A DNA stretch of 64,000 bases from Prorocentrum cordatum (lineage: Eukaryota > Sar > Dinophyceae > Prorocentrales > Prorocentraceae): the NCBI GenBank assembly GCA_963575745.1, contig CAUYUJ010000658.1:20001-84000 (forward strand), read 5' to 3'. Positions within the stretch are counted from its first letter, which is position 1, and the number at the start of each line of letters is the position of its first letter. Positions 31,408-42,054 of the stretch are shown piece after piece. A program made the position numbers and the translations under genes. A model generated the notes under the pieces. That model was not told where the DNA came from. It searched no databases and saw only the letters and a program-made list of their open reading frames with translations.

Positions 31408-33126
31408 GGCGCCCCCCTGAGGGAGACCCTGCGGCTTCAGCCCAGGACACCTACAGCACCTACCTTGACCACGACACTGGTTGGACATGGGTCTACGCTG
31501 CCACGGACGGTGCATGCACCAACCAAGCCATCCCATTGCTAGCACGAGCGGGCTACGGCGTCTACTACGGCATCGACCACCGCATGAACTACAGTGCACG
31601 CGTTCACGGCCTAACGCAGAACGCCCAGGTTGCGGAGACCCTCGCCATTGTCCACCTTACGGCATGTGCCGAACGGCCCGTGCACGTTTTCGTGGACAAC
31701 CAGGCGGTGGTCGATGGGTTCCAAAGCATCATCGACGGACATCCAGCGCCGCAGGGCACGCACGCGGAGCTCTGGGAAAAGATCCACCGATGTGTTATGG
31801 CCAAGCCCAACATGTTTCGCGTCGAAAAAATCGCCAGCCACCTGGGAGACCTGGGCATCGACCTTGGGCTCATCGGGCCCATTGCGGAGGAGTTCAACCG
31901 TCAGGCCGACGCCCTTGCCACAACGGCGGCACGCACTCACAACCTTCCCGACGACATTGTTGAAGCTGCCAAAACACGACATCGCCAAGCGACCGTGCTC
32001 ATGGGGTCGCTGTCGCTATCTACGAGCGCAGACACCGTACTCTGCCGCTCCCACACCGCAGGGCTGGGTTTACAGCTGCGGAACTCAGCAAAATGGAACC
32101 AAACCCCCTGCTGTCGGACCAGGCACCACCCGCGGCTGGACCATTCATCCCGCAAGACCCGGATGAGCTCTGGGCCGAGGCCCAACGGGCGATGCTCGAT
32201 GAACAGGAGGACGACCCGTTCGGCTTCGGCGGGGGATTGGACTTCTTGGACGACGGCCCAGCCAGCGCCAACCCTGCCCCGTCGGGCAACCTCTCGACGC
32301 CCACCGCGACTCCGCCACCGAGAGCGACATCGCACCCACATGATGATGTCGCTCACCGTCAAGACGCCGACGATGACCTGGTTGATCCCCTCGGACTGAG
32401 TGGCAGCATAGACGACGCCCCGCCGACACTCCACGCTGCCGACGATGCCGCCCCATCGAGACGCCACCCGACCACGCGGCCGACCTCCGAGCCCTCGCAC
32501 GGCATCATGATTGGTCCTACCGTGCCACCCACTCCGTCCCCCCACCAGCGCCAGCCCGCGGGGGCGGCTCCAGCCCCCCCGCAGGGCACCGAGCCAGTCA
32601 GGCCGTCGCACCCCGTCCACGCCGTGGGCGCGAGGATGCGGCTCTTCCGACCTCCACGCTTTCACTGTTGCTGGGCGCGAGGATGCGGCTCTTCCGACCT
32701 CACGGGGCGTGGCCCTAGCGGCTCCAGCCCTGGGGCCGCGTGTTACCCTCCAGTCGCCTCTCAAGGGTGACGGCCGCCAGCACACGGAGCGCCGTACTGC
32801 GCTAGTCCACCACCTGGCCAGGCGCACCGATGACCTCGTCCCTGCCACGAGGCCCGCGGCCGCAGGCACTGAGCAGCCGCCCCTCACCGACCGCGAAACC
32901 GAGCTGTCCCCAGTCTATGGCCGCTCTTCAGCAGAGGTGTGCTGCTCTCGCCGCCGACCTTGCCGCTGCTCAAGCCCGTCAAGGCCCTCTGCTCCAGCGC
33001 CTCCACCGCGCCGGGCGTGCCTTCGCCGAGCTGCTTACGCCCTCGCCCGATGGTGCTGCGCCGCCACTCACCATCCAAGCTATGCTGTCATCGCTCCGCG
33101 GCGCTCCGCCTGGTGCCCCGCGCTAA
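31408..33126 (+). pseudogene. Copy C ORF3 fragment: RNase H and tail
   Basis: The RNase H region (about 31,480-31,940) keeps the ATDGAC, AETLA, VDNQ and RQADALA boxes. The frame then shifts near 31,999 (VLMGSLSLS instead of VLHGVAVAI), as in copy A. The acidic tail continues in the other frame from 32,093 and is disturbed by the local duplication and the extra C. It has no reverse transcriptase or endonuclease, so it cannot move by itself. Confidence 0.82.
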
Positions 33127-33488
33127 TTTCCTCCTTTCTGCCTGCCCGTGTGTACGCGTGGCTCCGCGTCCACGGTGTCAGGGCGCGGGGGCGGGGGGCG
33201 CCCCGTCCCTGCGCGCCGCTTTGCGGCCAAGCGCCCAACTGGCGGTCTGCCAAGCCGCCTAGCCACGTGTCAGCACGTCGCCTTCCTTGTTGGGGCCTCC
33301 TTCTTCACGCGGTCTGACACGTGAGATCTTCACCGTCTGTCCGCCGTCTGTAGCGTCTGTCGCATTGCGCCGGGGGAGGGGGTTTGTTGCCCGCCCTCGT
33401 ATCTTAAGGCTGCACCGCCGCAAATAGTGTTTGGCGAGTTGTCGCACCGCAGTGCGCCTCGCGGACGGACCCTGGTCCGCCTACTTGT

Positions 33489-33491
<3 letters not shown>
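33127..33491 (+). other. Copy C 3' UTR with terminal hairpin
   Basis: Almost identical to the copy A 3' UTR. The GCGGAC/GTCCGC hairpin lies at 33,461-33,480. The junction to the (TC)n tract reads GTCCGGTCTC, one base different from copies A and B. Confidence 0.7.
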
Positions 33492-33586
<95 letters not shown>

Positions 33587-33703
33587 TCTCTCTCTCTCGC
33601 TTCCCTCTCTCTCATCTTTCTCTCTCTGCTCTCTCTCTCTCTCCTCTCTCTCTCTCCTGCTCTCTCTCTCTCTCTCTCTCCTCCTCTCTCTCTCTCTCTC
33701 CAT

Positions 33704-33778
<75 letters not shown>

Positions 33779-33800
33779 GCTCCTCTCTCTCTCTCTCTCT

Positions 33801-33852
<52 letters not shown>
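33492..33852 (+). repeat. (TC)n tract at the 3' end of copy C
   Basis: About 360 bp of TC-rich repeat with CTT, CGC and TCC interruptions, the longest of the three tails. On the minus strand it gives Arg-Glu repeats that fuse to the flanking gene. Confidence 0.95.
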
Positions 33853-33856
<4 letters not shown>

Positions 33857-34814
33857 TCCCTCCTGCCTCCCTTGGCCCCCGTTTTGCCTGCTGCAGCGGC
33901 TGCAGCTGCTCCGCGGCTTCCTGCTCCTTCTTGCAGCACCTCGGGCACTCGCCAAACTCCTCGCACTTGTACTCGGCTCCGCAACCGGAGCACGCCCACG
34001 TGGGATCGACCTCCGAGTCGGTCTCGACGATGGCAACTGGAGTGGGCGGCAAGACACCTCTCAGATCGGGCTGCGGTCCTCCTGTCGGGACGCCCGCGCT
34101 GTCCACCTCGCCGCCGACGTCCATCATCTCGCCGTCGCGATCGAACTCCTCGACTGCGCACTCGATGGAGTCGCCGATCTCCACCGCCGCGGTGTCCTCG
34201 TGAGCTGGGAGGTGACCCTGTTCCTGGCCAAGCTCGGCGTCCTCGTCCTCGTCGTCTTCAGCGCCTGCATCGTCGTCGGCACGCCCGCGTGCCCTGCTGC
34301 TCCTCGCCGGCGGCCACTTGACGAGGCTCTTCAGCTCGCGCATGATGGGGCTGTAGCTCGAACGCCCTCCTCGCGACAGGTAGCGAACAGCGCCGATCAG
34401 CTTCTTGATGTCGTTCGCCTCCATCGCGGCCATGCTCGTCTTGTCCTGGAGCCCCGCCTCGTCCACGCCTGGAATCTTGAGCAGATTCCCTGCCAGCCGG
34501 CCGTCCGCGATGAGCATCGCATCTGCGATCATGTAGGGCGAAGGCGTCTTCATCGGATACGCCCTCAGCACAGGCTTGATGAAGATGCAGTTCTTCTCGC
34601 ACTGCGCCGTCGTCGGGCTGTCGGCGATCGGCTGAATCAGCCTGCCGCCCTTCCACTGCCCGCCCTTGATCTTCTCCTGCGTCGCGGCGGGCAGCATCCC
34701 GACGATCTTCTCGGCCAGCACTTTGCACGCGTCGCCGCTCCAGCCCACGCGCCGCTTCTTGCGCGACCTCCACGTCGAGGTCGACGAGCTCGCCTCCGAC
34801 GCCAACGACGCCAT
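33612..34814 (-). CDS. Retroposed gene with Zn-ribbon-like end, flank copy 2
   Basis: The ATG at 34,814 again begins MASLASEASSS. The ~320 residues before the Arg-Glu repeat match the copy at 29,278-30,420 with few changes (for example GDACKVLAEK for GDACKALAEK, CEKNCIF for CEKNYIF). The same Cys cluster, acidic region and upstream relict leader are present. The frame then runs through (GA)n to a stop at 33,612, so the C terminus is an artefact of the microsatellite. The near identity of the two copies shows a recent duplication. Function is not recognised. Confidence 0.55.
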
Positions 34815-34872
34815 GGCCTGCAGCTTGCGCCTCGCGAGGGCGCCTGCAGGAGGTCGCGCCTCCAAGGCGCGG

Positions 34873-34891
34873 AAGCCAAAATGGCTGCGAC
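34873..34891 (-). other. Relict dinoflagellate spliced leader
   Basis: The minus strand reads CGCAGCCATTTTGGCTTCC, identical to the relict in flank copy 1. It lies 59 bases upstream of the ATG at 34,814. Confidence 0.6.
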
Positions 34892-35695
34892 GGAGGAGGG
34901 GATGGAGGGGGGAGTGAGGAGGGGTGGAGGGGGGATGGAGGAGGGATCTCATCCTCCTCCTTGTTCTCATTCCTCCGTCTCGCATCGAGGAGGCGAGGGG
35001 GGGGGAAGGTGGCGCAGGGTTGGGGGGGAAGGCGGTTAGAAAGGGGTGGGGAGGAGGAGTGGGAGGGAGGGACCAGGTGGGGGAGGGAGGGAGGGGTGGG
35101 AGGCTGGGTGAAGGGGCGGGGAGAAGGAGGGAGGAGGGAGGGTTGAGGAGAAGGGGTTACCGAAAGCACATCGATTTTCAAGAGTTGCCCCCCCGTCGAA
35201 CTCCTCACCCTCTTCCTCCCTCCCCCTCCCTCCTCTTGCTCCTCTCGCTCCTCTTCCTCCTCCTCCCTCCTGCTCCTGCCACTGCTCCAGCTCCCGTTCC
35301 TGCTCCTGCTCCTGCTGCTGCTGATGCTGCTGCTGCGAGTGCTGTTGCTGCTGATGCTGCTCCTCCTCCTCCTCCTACTCTTCCTCCTTTTCCTCCTCAT
35401 CCTCCTTCTCCTAAGTGGCGCGCTTAGCGCAGGGTGGCGGGGCGCGCCTCCTTCGGCTGCAGCCGCGCGTGCACCCCCTCACCCAACCTGAGCCCTCCGG
35501 CGACGGCGCCGGCGGCGGAGGGGGAGGAGGAGGAGGACGAGGAGGAGGAGGAGGAGAAGGGATGAGGAGGATGAGCAGGAGGAGGAGGAGGTGGAAGAGG
35601 AGGAGGAGGAGGAGGAGAAGGAGGAGGAGGAGAGGAAGAGGAGGAGGAGGCGGCGACGGCGGCTGCAGCGGCTGAGGACAATGAAGAGGCGGAGG

Positions 35696-35727
<32 letters not shown>

Positions 35728-35785
35728 GGAGGAGGAGGAGGGGGGAGATCAGGAGGAGGAGGAGGATCCCTTTGCAGGCGCTTCC
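34892..35785. repeat. Low-complexity polypurine/polypyrimidine tract, flank copy 2
   Basis: Same order as in flank copy 1: GGGA-rich, then TCC/CTG-rich (35,200-35,410), a short mixed stretch, then GAG-rich (35,520-35,770). It ends at TTTGCAGGCGC, after which the two flanks diverge. Confidence 0.85.
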
Positions 35786-37192
35786 ACTCAAGGAACATCA
35801 TGGACGGGAAAAGTGCCCCCCTCCTCGCCCCCAAGAAGCGTCGGCTCATGGAGGAGGAGGGCGAGAGGAACAAGAGAGAGTGGGAGGAGGAAAGCAAAGC
35901 AAATCCAGCTCTCTTAGCCTTTCCCATTCGTTTCTTTTTCTGTTCGAGGCAAGGGCGGGCAGGAGGGGCAGGAGGGGGCGGGGGGGCAGCAGGGTCGAGA
36001 GAATTGGATTTACATTGCGTTCCCCCTCCCATCAGAAACGGCGGCGATGGCCGCGGAAGACAAACCCGAGCCGCCATCGCACCGGCCTCGCGCGCACCTT
36101 TATGCCTCAGCATTTCGTGCGGGGCGAAGTGCTGAGGGATAAGGGTGCGCGTGAGGAAGACTGGTGCGTCTGGACCCTGAGGGGTCAGGTTCGGACGACG
36201 ACGACGACGGCGGCGGCGGCGACGGCGGCAACGGCGTCCGGGGACCGCGGACGAGGAGTCCACTCTCTCCTCGAGGCTCGAGGTTTGAGGTTCGAGGCTT
36301 TCGGCCTGCGGGGGTCCATCCTCGTCGCCGCGGCTGGGCGCGGCTCGGAAGACTGGTGCGTCTGGACCCTGAGGGGTTCGGTTCGGATGACGACGACGAC
36401 GACGAATCCCTTTTGGGCCCACTCGTGAGCAAGAGTACTGCGCGGACCACTCGTGAGCAAGAGTACTGCACGGACCACTCGTGAGCAAGAGTACTGCACG
36501 AGGTGGCCCCGAGGGCGAGCGGCAGGGGGGTCAGGATCCTGAGGGCGAGGGGCAGCCGTGAGGAGGTTGAGGAGGAGGAGGAGGCAAAGGTAAAAGGTAA
36601 AAGTCCTGGCTCCGAGGAGGCCCCGCGAGGGGGCAGGACAGCAGCGCAGCGCTGGCATCATCCTTCGATGAATTGCGCGAAACACTCTGCAGGGAAGGCC
36701 TTGCCTTCAAGATCACTTATAGAGCGCCAGCAGGAATTATGCGAGCAGTCGCGAGGGGGAGGAGGAGGAGGATGTTCAAAGCATCGCGAGGAGGAGGAGG
36801 AGGAAGAGGTTAGCAAACAGCGCGGGCACTCTTGCCCACGCGGAGGAGGAGGAGGAGAAAGAGGTTAGCAAACAGCGCGGGCACTCTTGCCCACTTGCTC
36901 ACTTACCAGGGCTGATGCTCACCTGCCGCATCGCGAGGAGGAGGGGGAGGAGGAGGAAGAGGTTAGCAAACAGCGCGGGCACTCTTGCCCACGCGGAGGA
37001 GGAGGAGGAAGAGGTTAGCAAACAGCGCGGGCACTCTTGCCCACTTGCTCACTTACCAGAGCTGGTGCTCACCTGCCGGGCTGACGCCAGCAGTCGTCCA
37101 TCATGCGTCAATTGGTGGCTGTGTTCCGCCAGTCGAGAGGCCCGAACGCTCCCGCGCTGGGTTGATGCTCGCTGGGGACTGATCGTAAGGCC
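35786..37192. repeat. Unique sequence with several short direct-repeat families
   Basis: No gene is supported. A segment beginning CTGGTGCGTCTGGACCCTGA occurs at about 36,160 and 36,352 and is followed each time by GACGAC repeats. A 28-bp unit beginning CACTCGTGAGCAAGAGTACT occurs three times at 36,420-36,500. A unit containing AGCAAACAGCGCGGGCACTC occurs four times between 36,800 and 37,045, separated by GGA-rich DNA. These explain the long minus-strand frame across this region, which is not taken as a gene. Confidence 0.6.
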
Positions 37193-37854
37193 CTAACGCG
37201 GCTGACTGGGACTCCTACGATGCTGATCGTAAGGCCCTAACGCTCCCGCGCTGGCACTGCTCGACAAAGCGCGCAAGCCTGCGGGGCCGCGAGGGTACAT
37301 GTCGTTCAGAAGCGCTGAGATGCCCGCGATCGCGGCGGCGAGCTGCTCGATCTTGTCCTCGACTTCCGAGCTGTGCGTCGCGATCTTCTCTTTCGCAGTC
37401 GCGATCTCAGTTGCCAGCTCACCCCTGGACTTCTCGATCACTGCCAAAATGGCTTTCGTGTCATCGGAGTGCACCAATCCAGGAGGCGAAGCGATGGCGG
37501 CTCCTGCTGCCGCTGCTGGAGGCCCCTGGTCTTGAATCGCCTGCTGGGCTGCATTTGTCCACTGCCCGCCGCCGGCGGCGCCGTCAGCAGCAGGCATCGG
37601 CACGTCGTCAGTGGGGCTGTTGCTCCAGAACTTCGGCGTGATCTGGCGGCTCTCGAATCGATGAGGGGGGCGTGCGCACGTTGCTCATGCCCGCAATCCC
37701 TGCGCCCGAAGCACCAGTACCACGCCATGTTCCTGCGGCGCTTCTGCTCGAGGTGTTGGGCATTGCCCAGCGAGCAATTGCACGCCAGGCGCCGCCGACC
37801 TTGTCCGCGCTTCTCGATGTAGGGCGACGGGATACGCAGCCCAGACGTCGCCAT
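37193..37854 (-). pseudogene. Retrocopy of an unknown gene, frame broken
   Basis: The ATG at 37,854 starts MATSGLRIPSPYIEKRGQG, followed by a Cys/Trp-rich stretch (WYWCFGRRDCGHEQ). Near 37,650 the reading frame must shift to continue into QITPKFWSNSPTDD and MPMPAADGAAGGG. A helical stretch follows (AILAVIEKSRGELATEIATA) that looks like a coiled coil, and the frame ends at 37,193. Upstream lie a pyrimidine-rich tract ending in TTGACAG, typical of a splice acceptor, and a relict spliced leader. This suggests an SL-bearing mRNA was copied back into the genome and then decayed. The family is not recognised. The frame change could instead be an undetected intron. Confidence 0.5.
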
Positions 37855-37885
37855 CACGAACTCAGGGCGCGTGCGGGCCACGAGG

Positions 37886-37905
37886 CCTGTCAAGAAAAAA
37901 ACAAT
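37886..37905 (-). promoter_or_regulatory. Possible splice or trans-splice acceptor
   Basis: On the minus strand a run of T residues leads into CTTGACAGGCC, about 30 bases before the ATG at 37,854. It fits a 3' splice site. It could be a cis acceptor or the site where a new leader is added. Confidence 0.4.
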
Positions 37906-37962
37906 ACACAGTACTGCACGTTCAATCTCAGAAGTGCACTCGCCTCGCCGAGGCGCATAAGG

Positions 37963-37981
37963 GAGCCAAAACGGCTATGGA
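37963..37981 (-). other. Relict dinoflagellate spliced leader
   Basis: The minus strand reads CCATAGCCGTTTTGGCTC, differing from the first 18 bases of the dinoflagellate leader at two positions. It lies about 110 bases upstream of the minus-strand ATG at 37,854. Confidence 0.55.
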
Positions 37982-38039
37982 GGGTCGAGGAGAGAGGCGG
38001 AGGCTCGCACTCAAGAGGGATCGGGGCCTTCACTGCCCC

Positions 38040-38200
38040 GCCCTGCGACACTCCCGAGACCCGCCCCACGACCCGCCCGCGACCCGCCCCGCGACCCGCC
38101 CCGCGACCCGCCCCTCGACCCGCCCCGCGACCCACCCCGCGATCCACCCGCGACTCATCTGCGACCCTCTGGCCGCGACCCGCACCGCGACCCGCCCCCT
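38040..38200. repeat. ~10-bp GC-rich minisatellite
   Basis: About a dozen head-to-tail variants of CGACCCGCCC, degenerating toward the right end. Confidence 0.85.
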
Positions 38201-38224
38201 CGCTCTTATCCGCAATGATGAGTT

Positions 38225-38400
38225 TTTTCTGCATATGAGGCTATGAGAAGTCATGAGGAGCTATGAGATTATGACACAAATTATGAAGTTACGCGTTATG
38301 ATTTAACATAAGAATATATGAAAGGGGTCTGATTGTGTTATGAGTTAACATATTAAATTTTGTGTTATGACTTAACATATGACGTTATGTGTTATGCTTG
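38225..38400. repeat. AT-rich repeat island 1
   Basis: Degenerate repeats of about 27 bp built on GTTATG, TTAACATATG and AAGTTATGTG, much more AT-rich than the surroundings. Related islands occur at 38,607-38,730 and 40,203-40,300. Confidence 0.7.
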
Positions 38401-38606
38401 GGCCCGGGCCGCAGGTGCAAAGACCCGCGCAATGCGCAAAGCCTGGCCGGTTCGAAGATAACAAGCCTTACCAAGGTAGATGAGAAAAGATCCCAAGACG
38501 CCCCCAAGAGGGCCCAAGATGACCCAAGATGGTCCAAGACGGCCTTATCCAAGCGTGCCTGCGAGCGCAGCGTCCAGCAGTAGCGTGGTGGTGGTGGTAG
38601 TAGTAG
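38401..38606. repeat. Short mixed repeat region
   Basis: It contains a run of CCCAAGA/TCCAAGA variants (about 38,490-38,545) and a GTGGTG/GTAGTA tract (38,583-38,607). No gene is supported. Confidence 0.5.
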
Positions 38607-38730
38607 TAGTTATGTGTTCTGGCTTAGCATATGAAGTTATGTGCCTTGGCTCAACATATGAAGCTACGCGTTCTGGTTTAACTTACGAAGTTATGATGAG
38701 TCTGATTGTGTTATTTTCCCGGAAAGGGCG
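38607..38730. repeat. AT-rich repeat island 2
   Basis: Several copies of the same AACATATGAAGTTATGTG-type unit as islands 1 and 3. Confidence 0.7.
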
Positions 38731-38842
38731 TGGGCCCAGGGTTCTCTTTTAGTTGGTTAACCCCCCGGCCCCCCTGCGACTTGGGCCGGCGAAATTAATT
38801 TGCGAGCGGGCGCGCGCGGAGTAGGGCCGGCGAAATTATTTT

Positions 38843-39345
38843 TGAGGATGTCTCGAGCGAAACGCTTGTTTTTCAGAATTTGTTGAGGATGTCTCGAGCG
38901 AGACGCTGGTTTTGCAGAGTTGGGGATGTCTCGAGCGAAACGCTTGGTTTCAGAATTTGTTGAGGATGTCTCGAGCGACACGCTGGTTTTGCAGAGCCGA
39001 CCGCGACACGGAAAAGCGCCCCTCGCGCAGGAATTCCAAGGATGTCTCGCGCGTGCCGCGTCCCGCGCGCGGGTATTTGGATTTCTTGGGATTTTGACAG
39101 GATGTCTCGAGCGAAACGCTTGTTTTTCATAATTTGTTGAGGATGTCTCGAGCGAAACGCTGGTTTTGCAAAATTGGAGGATGTCTCGAGCGGTGGCCTC
39201 GTGGGGGGCCAGAATTCAAAGGATGTCTCAGGCGAAATGCTTGTTTTCACGTCCCGCTCGCAGGAATTCCGAGGATGTCTCGCGCGTGCAGCGTCCCGCG
39301 CGTAGGAATTCAAATGATTTTGACAGGATGTCTCGAGCGAAACGC
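38843..39345 (+). repeat. ~40-bp satellite with GATGTCTCGAGCGAAACGCT core
   Basis: About ten copies of the core in direct orientation, spaced roughly 38-45 bp and separated by variable filler. The core contains a hairpin, CGAGCG-AAA-CGCTTG. Some units have lost the AAACGCT half. The same core recurs in reverse orientation at 56,385-57,700. Confidence 0.85.
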
Positions 39346-40115
39346 TTGTCCCCAGCACGTTCCGTAGCGCGTCCCCTTGGCAGGTCCCGCGGTGCGTCCC
39401 CATGGCACGTCCCTTGGCACGTCGCTTGGCGCGTCCCTTGAGACGTTCTGCGTCGCGTCCTCCTGGCATGTTCCCCTGTCCATTTGCTCTGGGGCAGCTA
39501 CTATGTGTTCAGGCAGCTCGAGCTTAAGATCCAGATCAGTTCGGTCAGGACTCGGATGCAAAGGAGGACTCGATCCACGAGGCTATAGAGCACAATCGCG
39601 CCATGGCACATCGCAATTCAGCACGGCGCAGCACAGCACTGATTTCGGCACGGTACATCAAGGTCGATGCACTCAGCATTGCAACTTGGCACGTTCCTTG
39701 GCACGTTCCGTGGGGCGTCCTTTGGCGAGTCCCCCTGGCACGTCGCGTCGCGCGTCCCCTGGCACATCCCGTGGCACATCCATTGGCACGTTCCGTAGCG
39801 CGTCCCCTTGGCACGTCCCGCGGTGCGACCCCATGGCACGTCCCCTGGCACGTCGCCTGGCGCATCCCTTGGGACGTTTCGCGGCGCGTCCTCCTGGCAT
39901 GTTCCCCTGTCCATTAGCTCTGGGGCAGCTACTATGTGTTCAGGCAGCTCGAGCTTAAGATCCAGATCAGTTCGGTCAGGACTCGGATGCAAAGGAGGAC
40001 TCGATCCACGAGGCTATAGAGCACAGTCGCGCCATGGCACATCGCAATTCAGCACGGCGCAGCATAGCACAGCCCTCGGCAGGGTACATCAAGATCGATA
40101 CCTTCAGTGTTGCAT
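39346..40115 (+). repeat. 431-bp tandem duplication: GGCACGTCC array plus 210-bp repeat
   Basis: Two tandem units start at 39,360 and 39,791 (TTCCGTAGCGCG). Each has an array of 12-14-bp variants of TGGCACGTCCCC and then a ~210-bp segment containing CAGCTACTATGTGTTCAGGC and ending near ACGGTACATCAAG. The first unit has an extra stretch of array (39,690-39,790) after its 210-bp segment. The second unit ends near 40,115. Confidence 0.8.
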
Positions 40116-40202
40116 TTGCCCGTCACCCAATCAGGTGTCTTTGAAAACGCTGCCATGTGTTACAGTTCTACATTCCTTTCCGGGTTCGTGGGCCGATCAT
40201 GC

Positions 40203-40300
40203 TTAAAATATGACGTTATGTGTTATGGCTTCACATATGAAGTTATGTGTTGTGGTGTAACATATTGACGCGTTCTGAATTTATCACATTATATTAGGTG
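40203..40300. repeat. AT-rich repeat island 3
   Basis: It has the same AT-rich unit as islands 1 and 2. It abuts the 3' end of the decayed minus-strand LINE. Confidence 0.7.
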
Positions 40301-40421
40301 GTTTCCAGATGCAAAACCTTGATGAGTTTGCATCGTGGACTTGTGGAAGCCGATCTAAGGCTCAAGCAGCCAAAAGTGAGCTTGAGCTTGAAAGAGGCAG
40401 TTGAGCTGCGCCAGGCGCAGC

Positions 40422-42054
40422 TCAAGAGCCTGCAGGCGGCCCCACCCGCGGGCTCTGCGGAGGTATTTGGCGCAGGCGGCGCCCCGGCCTTGTTCTCCTC
40501 GTTCGGCGCCAGGAGAAGCCGGAATACTTCGCCTTGCGGTCGAGTCGCAGCCCGCCCCAGGACGGCGCTCGGGAAGTCGCCTCTTTGCGCGCGCCACCCG
40601 GGGCTCCGAGCCAAAGCGGGGGCCAAACTGTTTTGGCCGCGTTCAATCGGAGCCCTGACGCGGCGGCGCACTCGTCGGAAATGGGTTCCAACGAAGCCGC
40701 CGCGTTCGCCCCCTCCACGGCCGCCGCGGCCAAGTCGCCCGCATGCGCTCGGCGGACAGCGCCGGGGAGGGCCCAGCCGAGACGCCGAAGAAGCAGATCA
40801 GCAGCGAGCGCGAAAAGCAGCGGAGAGTGGGCAGCCCTGGCAAATCCCAGCCGCCACCGGGAATTCTTCGCGCTCGCCGCCCCCGATGACCAGCCTGCAG
40901 CGATCGTGGAAATATAGAGATCTCAGATATTGCAGTGGGCGCGCTGGGATCCCCGAGTCTGCGAGCACGCCCGGCAGGAAGTCCTGGCCCACGCTCGGGA
41001 AGGCAGCGGCGAAATCGAAGAAAATCGCAGCCCCGTCCTCGCAAGCGAGCGCCGTCGTCTGCATCGCTTCATCCACGCCCGCTATTACGCCGGCCAACAT
41101 GGAGCGCCCGCATAGAAACCCTCGAGGCCCCGCTGTAATATCTGCAGCGAGCAAGGGCTCGAGCCAGTGCCAGACCGCACTGGCCAAGAGTCTTTTGTCT
41201 GCGTTCACCAGGTTCAACGGTCGGGCGTCGGCCGGCGGAAACTGCGGGGCGCCGCCGTCGCTCTCGAAGGTGGGCGCCTTCGGAAGATACGCCGTGAGGC
41301 TGTCATTGCACCCCGGGCGATCGCGCTGGATTGCTTCCTCCGCTTCGGGGCTAGAGGCTAGACAGCTGCTCGTGAACCGCGAAGAGGACGTCGACTGCGA
41401 AGGGGCCGAGGCGTTTCTGAACCGCGCAGGGCAGGCCGCCTGGGCAAGGCGCCGCGGCGAGGGCTCGCTCGAGGGCAGATTGCGCGTCACTCGGGCGCAG
41501 CTGCCATCTCGGGTCGTCGGTCGCTGGAATTCGCAAGCCCCCGCGCGCCGCGCGCGCGACGCTCTTCGCCGAGCCAATGGCTTCGCCCTGAAGACCCCGC
41601 CCCAGCGGTCGCGGAGCGCCTGGGCCACGGCAGCCGAGTCGGTGCGGACCGTGCCCGCCGAGTCCATGACCGCCGGGGTCGACTGGCAGCGCCGGGGGCG
41701 AGCCTCGACACGAGGCGCCAAAGGCGGCGCTGTCGCACGGCCGCCTCCCGGGCGCCCAGCGCGGGAAGATCGCCGCTGAAGCGCCTGAGCACCTCCACCG
41801 CGCGCCCCCGAGCAAGCTCGACGGCGTGGCTGCGCACTGCCTGCAGACGCCCTGCCTGTCTCAGCCCTGGTGAGCACGGGCTGCCCACGAACTTGGCCAA
41901 TTCGGGGCATCGCTCGATGCATGCACTGATTCGCCCCACATGTCCGCCTTCGACTGCTCTGAGAAACTGCATGGTGAAGCCAGCCCTGTCCTCTGTTGTC
42001 TACGCGGGGCGGCCTGTCTGCAACTCCGAGAATCCCGGCCAATGCGACCTGCAT
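40422..42054 (-). pseudogene. LINE reverse transcriptase remnant
   Basis: A minus-strand frame (42,054-40,798) reads RPLNLVNADKRLLAS, GFLCGRSMLAGV, FFDFAAAFPSV (motif A) and GICQGCPLSA (motif B, 40,819-40,848). After a frame change the next catalytic box, about 40,729-40,748, reads AHAGDLA where a functional enzyme has xADD. SGLRLNAAKTVW follows as motif D/E. The first Asp of the catalytic pair is Gly and the frame is broken, so it is a pseudogene. Confidence 0.72.

Larger units (their letters stand above)
31408..33852 (+). mobile_element. 5'-truncated copy C of the giant retrotransposon
   Basis: It begins abruptly just before the RNase H domain (equivalent to about 11,155 in copy A) and runs through the tail, 3' UTR, hairpin and (TC)n. 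It is almost identical to copy A and shares its frameshift after RNase H. It has its own extra changes: a partial ~60-bp direct duplication near 32,620-32,705 and an extra C near 32,910. Confidence 0.88.
29462..35785. repeat. Duplicated flank (two copies surrounding copy C)
   Basis: 29,462-31,407 and 33,853-35,785 are near-identical direct repeats. Both begin right after a (TC)n tail of the retrotransposon and end at TTTGCAGGCGC. Copy 1 is followed by truncated copy C, and copy 2 by unique sequence. The repeat unit therefore includes the 3' part of the element plus the flank, about 4.3 kb. Confidence 0.85.

Noticed and set aside
33431-34321. Plus-strand frames reading Leu-Ser repeats across (TC)n
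   Set aside because: They are direct translations of the microsatellite with no independent coding signal.
35424-36488. 354-aa minus-strand frame
   Set aside because: It is mostly poly-Ser and poly-Pro from GAG/TCC tracts and crosses direct repeats.
37446-37456. GCCAAAATGGC as another spliced-leader relict
   Set aside because: Only about 12 bases match, and it lies inside the coding part of the 37.2-37.9-kb retrocopy where the residues fit the protein.
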